Part shown: positions 47,040-51,517 of the stretch, in pieces
Layout of the letters: each line of letters starts with the position of its first letter
Numbering within the stretch: the first letter of the stretch is position 1
NCBI GenBank assembly: GCA_019747735.1
Contig: JAIEQL010000004.1
Coordinates: 1 to 51,517, forward strand
From: Chthoniobacterales bacterium
Lineage (GTDB): Bacteria; Verrucomicrobiota; Verrucomicrobiia; Chthoniobacterales; UBA6821
Direction of reading: 5' to 3'
DNA: 51,517 nucleotides
Made by a program: the position numbers and the translations under genes
The notes under the pieces: model-generated
Seen by the model: only the letters and a program-made list of their open reading frames with translations
Told to the model about the DNA's origin: nothing
Databases searched by the model: none

Positions 47040-50000
47040 ATGACTCTTTCTATTAAAAATAGAATGCGCTGGTCTTTTTTACTTCTTGTTTTTTTGTGTA
47101 AGACAAGTAGCTATGGATTATTGCGACAAGCTGATCAAGAACCTAATAATTCTGATTCTGTTCAGGTCAGATTAGTAGGTGAAGCTACTGTTACAGATAT
47201 TATTGCTATATCAAAACACCCTAATGTTACCTTAGTCCTTAAAAAAGATGGGACAGTTTGGGGGTGGGGAAAGAATGATTATGGGCAACTAGGAGTAAGG
47301 ACCACTTCTGAGAAAGTACCCCTTCCAGTAGAAACCTCTACAGGCCCTCTGCAAGATGTCGCTTCTATTGAGTGTAATGGAAGGACAACAGTGGCAACAC
47401 GCCATGACGGGACAATTTGGAAGAGTAGTGATGATTTTTTAATAGCTCCTTGGTTAAAAAGAATTGATCGAGAGAGAGAGCAACAAATAGGAAGCGGTGA
47501 TAGTAATAAAGAGCAAAACAAGAAAAATCACCTATTACAACAGCAAACAGAAAGTCAAGTAGGGTTGCCCCTACTTTCTTCTACTCCTAATATTTTTTTA
47601 GAAGAAGAACTCTGGGAAGCAGCTCTTGCTTCTCCCGAAGAGCCCTTTGCGATAAGTGTGCTAGCCACTGGACCTTATCAAGCTCCTGCTAACATAGGGC
47701 TGGTGGTAAATGTGACCCACCCAGCTAATACCACTATTACAAAAGTAGAATTTTATAACAAAGAGACACTATTAGGAACTATTACAGATCCTCCTTACGA
47801 GTTTGCTTATAAAGATGCCCCTCAAGGAACTTACCGTATTGAAGCAAGAGCCTATGATGTTGAAGGGAATATAACGGGTGCTACGACAGAATTCGAAGTT
47901 GCTCCTCCCAACCGTTATAACCGTGGATTTGGAACAGATCAGCGCTACCTTTCCTCTATTATTGCCTTAGATTTTGAAAAAGGAATTTTTTTAGATGGTA
48001 TTAGTGATTTTAGCATTCCCTTTCCCTCTACAATTTATCCTACTTATCCATGGTTTTTAAGAACTGCCTCCGACCCTAACGAATCGTGCTATCATATTTA
48101 TCATAATGAAAGTGATGCTATTAGTTATCGTTCTGTTAACACACTCCCAACGATTAATGGTAGTCCTGTAGGAGGCCAGCCACCGTGTGTGGCCTTTGGT
48201 GTTCAAGGAGGAGGAAGCCCTCTCTATATTAACCAAAACTATCACTTTGGAATTGCTGCTGGAGGAGAAAATTTTTCTTTAACTAATAATCCGGATATTA
48301 AAATAGAAGTCTATGAATCGAGCTTTTTTGAAAAGGGAGCAATACAAGTAGCCCCTGTTTTCACGCAAACCTATTCGTTACCTCGCTCAGGAGATACACT
48401 TGCTAAATTCAACAACAATGGAGGTGTTGTCGATTATCATCTCCTCACAAATTACAATGGGAAAGAGATTGATTTTGACACACAAATTCAATATCCAAAA
48501 GCATTTTCTCCGCATGATCAATGGGGAATGATTCCAGCTTATGCCCTTGCTATTACTCATAGGGCCAGGAATAACCTTTTTTACTACAAGGTAAACATCA
48601 TGGGAGTGACCATTAATAATGGCACACCTTTTGACATGGCAAAAAACGAGCAGCATAGCGCTCCTGCTTATAATATTAGTTATAGCTTAGATTTTAGTGA
48701 ACCACTTCCCTGGCAAATCTCATTAATAAACCTTCCTCATTTTCAAGGAGTACCACTTCCAAGTGTCTATCAAGGAAAAGGCGTGGATGAGTTGATACAT
48801 CAATCTCCTGCTATACGTGATGCTCTCACAACGCCAGAACAACTGGGGCTCAACCTTCTTGATGTTAATAATAGCCCAGAACTTAAAAGCCATTCTGTAT
48901 TAGATAAACTCGTAGCAGATTATAACAATGATCCTTTAGCATTAGCAAATTATGTTCTTAATGAAATAGAGCTTACGGATGCTATAGGATATAATACAGC
49001 TAATACTATTAGCGACGTTTCCATCAACCCTCAGGGGGTCAGCCGCGATGCCTTAGGGACCTATCTAGAAGGAGAAGGATCGCCAATAGAACAATGTGGT
49101 TTGCTTATTTATCTTCTTCGCAAAGTAGGTGTTCCAGCAGCTTATGTCTTTCCTGCTCATAACCAAACACTCATGTTTGATGAGCAACTGAGCAAACTAT
49201 TAAGAGTCCAACTTCGAGGAGCAGTAGACGATTTGGGTAACCAAAAATATCCAGAGCTCATCCCTATTAATTATCCATGGGTCGCCGCTTATATTGATGG
49301 AAAATGGGTCCATCTTTTTCCCTGGCTAAAAGATACCGAAGTGAGAGAAGGACGCGATCTTTGGAGCTACTTCCCTAATGGCTACCAAACTGAAACCCAA
49401 TGGCTAATGCATTACTTGCTCAATGATCCTAATATTCGTGGACTTAGCCAAGAAGATAACCCTGGTACCCTCTTTCCTCTGTATGCAGAAGCGCAGCTCA
49501 ATCAGGCTGGACTTGGCTTAGAAGATGTGGGAATGCATTATGTCAACCGCCCTCACTATTATAATAGTTGGGATGATTTTCCTCGGCCTTGGCAAACACC
49601 ACTCATTTCAAATAACGAGTTAGCAGAAAACCTCGATGCTGCTCAAAACCCTAACCTGGCAGCAATATTAACTAATATATTTGATACCATTAGCATACAG
49701 ATTACTAGTACAACACCCAATTCTAATTTGCTTTTGGAAACAGGCCCCATGCGTTTTGCTGACCTTCATAATCGTCGGCTCCTCCTTTATCATCAGTTAA
49801 TACCTGGAAGTAATCCAGCTCAGTTTAAGATGATCCTTTCCTTAGAGCCTTATGATAACGCGGCTCCTAGTGATTGTGCTCAAACATACACTTTTAATAA
49901 GGGCAATAATCCCGATCCAGCAGGAGCATTATTTCGAAGCGCGCAACAACAAAGTTTTGTTCTAACTGATAATGATAATGTTTTTAATTATAAAATAAGT

Positions 50001-51517
50001 TACTCCCGTCAACAACAAGCTGGAACAGTAGATCTTGAAAGAGATTACGCAGCTCAATTTCCTGGGATAGCTAATAGGACTAGCAATGAGTTGGTACGAC
50101 CTATAGCAAAAGGAGAAATGGCTTGCCTGAGTCTTAGTTATGGACGAGTAACTGATAAGATGCTCGATTTTGAAGCTAAAAAATATTGGGATTATCAAGA
50201 AGAAGTTGCAGCCAACTCTGGAAATATCGATGCTGAGCGAGGAATAGGGCAATTGCTTCAACTCATGGGGCAAAATTATTACTATAATTTAAGCCAGTTT
50301 AAGAGTTTTATTGAACCATTAACAAAAAAGAAAGCCATTTCTTATCTTGGACAAGGATTAGTTAAGTTGACTCCAGAGCGTAATTATAATCGCTCTTTAA
50401 AAATAATAAATAGTAACGATATTAACGATCTCAATTTAGGGTATCCTATCGTTGATATGGCCGTACAACGAGCTACCTATTTAAGAAATAATACCTCGCA
50501 CCTAGATTCAGGAGCAATAGCTCAAGACATAGAAATACTTTTTACTGTAGATAATTCTGCAAATGAACATCGAGTTATTAATAAATTTTTTGAACAAGAA
50601 AATGCTGTCTCAACAATAAGATTACTTGATATTGCTCAAGGTTGGACTCCAGAGACAGGAGTAGCAGCTCATCCTGGAGAGGGAGTTGTTATTTTATCAC
50701 AGGCTAATGCTACAAGCGAATCTACTAATAGTTATTCTAGTGCCCCAGGAACATTTATATTTCCACCAGGACTTCATCAAATTATAACTATCCCTTCATT
50801 AACAACTTCCTTAGGAGGATGGATGCAGGCGAGTGGATTTTTAGACAGCATTAATGGTGCATTACAAAATCCACTAAACACAATTATATTAACACCAGCT
50901 CCCGTAAAAACAGCTGAAAAAAATGGTGATCCCTATATTGGAATGGGAGCTCTTATCTTAGGAACTGATGGCATAGGAGCACTTATTTCCAGGAAGATGC
51001 TTCTAACCTTTGATCAAAACTTTAACTATATTATAGCCAACTCCAACCAGAATCCACTTTTTGGAAACCTTAAAAATAGCCTCCTCTGCGATAACACCAC
51101 CTTCTTTCATGGTGGTTCTGGAGAACTTCTCCGCGCACCCATCTACCCAGGTCATTCAACCTCAACCTGGCTCTCCCAATGCTCCCTGACAAAAAATAGT
51201 TACAACGGCTACACCCTCAACTTCCTCAACAAAGATCAACCGCTCATTACCAGCAATCCCAAAGACGCAAGTAACCTAGAAAAAGGAACCGAAGCACTCT
51301 CCTCTGATGCCGTTGATCGTCTTGGCGAATGGAACCAAAACTCCTTAAATGGCAATACCAGTACCATTCAAAACAGCGGTAGTGATGTGGCAGCTATTTT
51401 AAGAAAAGAAAAAAACCTAGGTAACACTGGGAAAAATTCCTACTACGGCAAGCTCCTTGCCCTCAATTTCGTGAAAGACCCTGTGAGTGTAGTAACCGGG
51501 GAATTTTACATCAACGC
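47040..51517 (+). CDS. Giant exported RCC1/Ig/transglutaminase-like/RHS protein, partial
   Basis: The frame is open from ATG at 47040 to the window edge, 1492 residues, with no stop. A signal peptide covers about residues 1-26. An RCC1-type repeat lies near 60-130 (LKKDGTVWGWGKNDYGQLG). A bacterial Ig domain spans about 200-287 (TKVEFYNKETLLGT...GTYRIEARAYDVEGN). A transglutaminase-like core has Cys686 (EQCGLLIYLLRKVGVPAAYV) and a later WVAAYIDGKWVHLFPWLKD (about 745-763), where the usual His and Asp read Tyr and Phe. The last residues (DPVSVVTGEFYIN) match the start of RHS/YD-repeat shells, so a long RHS part and perhaps a toxin tip should follow. Confidence 0.88.
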   Translation, partial: MTLSIKNRMRWSFLLLVFLCKTSSYGLLRQADQEPNNSDSVQVRLVGEATVTDIIAISKHPNVTLVLKKDGTVWGWGKNDYGQLGVRTTSEKVPLPVETSTGPLQDVASIECNGRTTVATRHDGTIWKSSDDFLIAPWLKRIDREREQQIGSGDSNKEQNKKNHLLQQQTESQVGLPLLSSTPNIFLEEELWEAALASPEEPFAISVLATGPYQAPANIGLVVNVTHPANTTITKVEFYNKETLLGTITDPPYEFAYKDAPQGTYRIEARAYDVEGNITGATTEFEVAPPNRYNRGFGTDQRYLSSIIALDFEKGIFLDGISDFSIPFPSTIYPTYPWFLRTASDPNESCYHIYHNESDAISYRSVNTLPTINGSPVGGQPPCVAFGVQGGGSPLYINQNYHFGIAAGGENFSLTNNPDIKIEVYESSFFEKGAIQVAPVFTQTYSLPRSGDTLAKFNNNGGVVDYHLLTNYNGKEIDFDTQIQYPKAFSPHDQWGMIPAYALAITHRARNNLFYYKVNIMGVTINNGTPFDMAKNEQHSAPAYNISYSLDFSEPLPWQISLINLPHFQGVPLPSVYQGKGVDELIHQSPAIRDALTTPEQLGLNLLDVNNSPELKSHSVLDKLVADYNNDPLALANYVLNEIELTDAIGYNTANTISDVSINPQGVSRDALGTYLEGEGSPIEQCGLLIYLLRKVGVPAAYVFPAHNQTLMFDEQLSKLLRVQLRGAVDDLGNQKYPELIPINYPWVAAYIDGKWVHLFPWLKDTEVREGRDLWSYFPNGYQTETQWLMHYLLNDPNIRGLSQEDNPGTLFPLYAEAQLNQAGLGLEDVGMHYVNRPHYYNSWDDFPRPWQTPLISNNELAENLDAAQNPNLAAILTNIFDTISIQITSTTPNSNLLLETGPMRFADLHNRRLLLYHQLIPGSNPAQFKMILSLEPYDNAAPSDCAQTYTFNKGNNPDPAGALFRSAQQQSFVLTDNDNVFNYKISYSRQQQAGTVDLERDYAAQFPGIANRTSNELVRPIAKGEMACLSLSYGRVTDKMLDFEAKKYWDYQEEVAANSGNIDAERGIGQLLQLMGQNYYYNLSQFKSFIEPLTKKKAISYLGQGLVKLTPERNYNRSLKIINSNDINDLNLGYPIVDMAVQRATYLRNNTSHLDSGAIAQDIEILFTVDNSANEHRVINKFFEQENAVSTIRLLDIAQGWTPETGVAAHPGEGVVILSQANATSESTNSYSSAPGTFIFPPGLHQIITIPSLTTSLGGWMQASGFLDSINGALQNPLNTIILTPAPVKTAEKNGDPYIGMGALILGTDGIGALISRKMLLTFDQNFNYIIANSNQNPLFGNLKNSLLCDNTTFFHGGSGELLRAPIYPGHSTSTWLSQCSLTKNSYNGYTLNFLNKDQPLITSNPKDASNLEKGTEALSSDAVDRLGEWNQNSLNGNTSTIQNSGSDVAAILRKEKNLGNTGKNSYYGKLLALNFVKDPVSVVTGEFYIN

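Overview
The window is AT-rich bacterial chromosomal DNA with dense housekeeping genes, two tRNAs and unusually many short repeats. The lineage is probably in the PVC group, nearer Verrucomicrobiota than Chlamydiota. The grounds are a sdhC-sdhA-sdhB operon with a long one-piece cytochrome b subunit, a dnaA-dnaN pair, a serine-palmitoyltransferase-like enzyme with a GNAT partner, and giant RCC1/transglutaminase-like/RHS surface proteins. This is inference from family resemblance; no rRNA is present. Several genes are decaying by internal deletion or frameshift, which fits a host-associated or shrinking genome.

Layout. 1-1.1 kb: tandem repeats, a nested inverted-repeat element and tRNA-Pro. 1.2-7.6 kb: a possible effector, an L,D-transpeptidase, succinate dehydrogenase and two small unknowns. 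7.7-13.4 kb: a secreted amidase and a 1556-residue secreted coiled-coil protein. 13.4-17.7 kb: repeats, truA, ruvX, a MITE, a MutT/MTH1-like hydrolase, an ABC-F relic and an APH-fold kinase. 17.8-31.2 kb: lipid enzymes, a cyclase-like protein, tgt, bioA, a CPBP protease, a CbiX-like chelatase, gcvT, a 722-residue secreted protein and a GH1 glucosidase. 31.3-36 kb: tRNA-Tyr, fabD, rmuC, a broken toxin-antitoxin pair, a PIG-L deacetylase and thiG. 36.1-39 kb: oppDCB. 39.3-41.8 kb: dnaN and dnaA. 42-46.3 kb: an Ada/Ogt relic, a degenerate protease-like protein, oppF, DUF4239, a PTS EIIA and nadK. 46.5 kb to the end: a small secreted protein and the first 1492 residues of a giant surface protein that runs off the window.

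The most distinctive signal is a set of short inverted-repeat elements, at least five kinds, that lie between genes but also intrude into them. One kind (143 bp, 17-bp terminal inverted repeats) has degenerate in-frame copies inside OppD and inside the 722-residue secreted protein, in opposite orientations. The ends of three different kinds supply the last codons and stop of truA, bglA and rmuC, and the end of a fourth matches the start region of the PIG-L deacetylase gene. This resembles the Rickettsia palindromic elements in principle, but I do not recognise the sequences.
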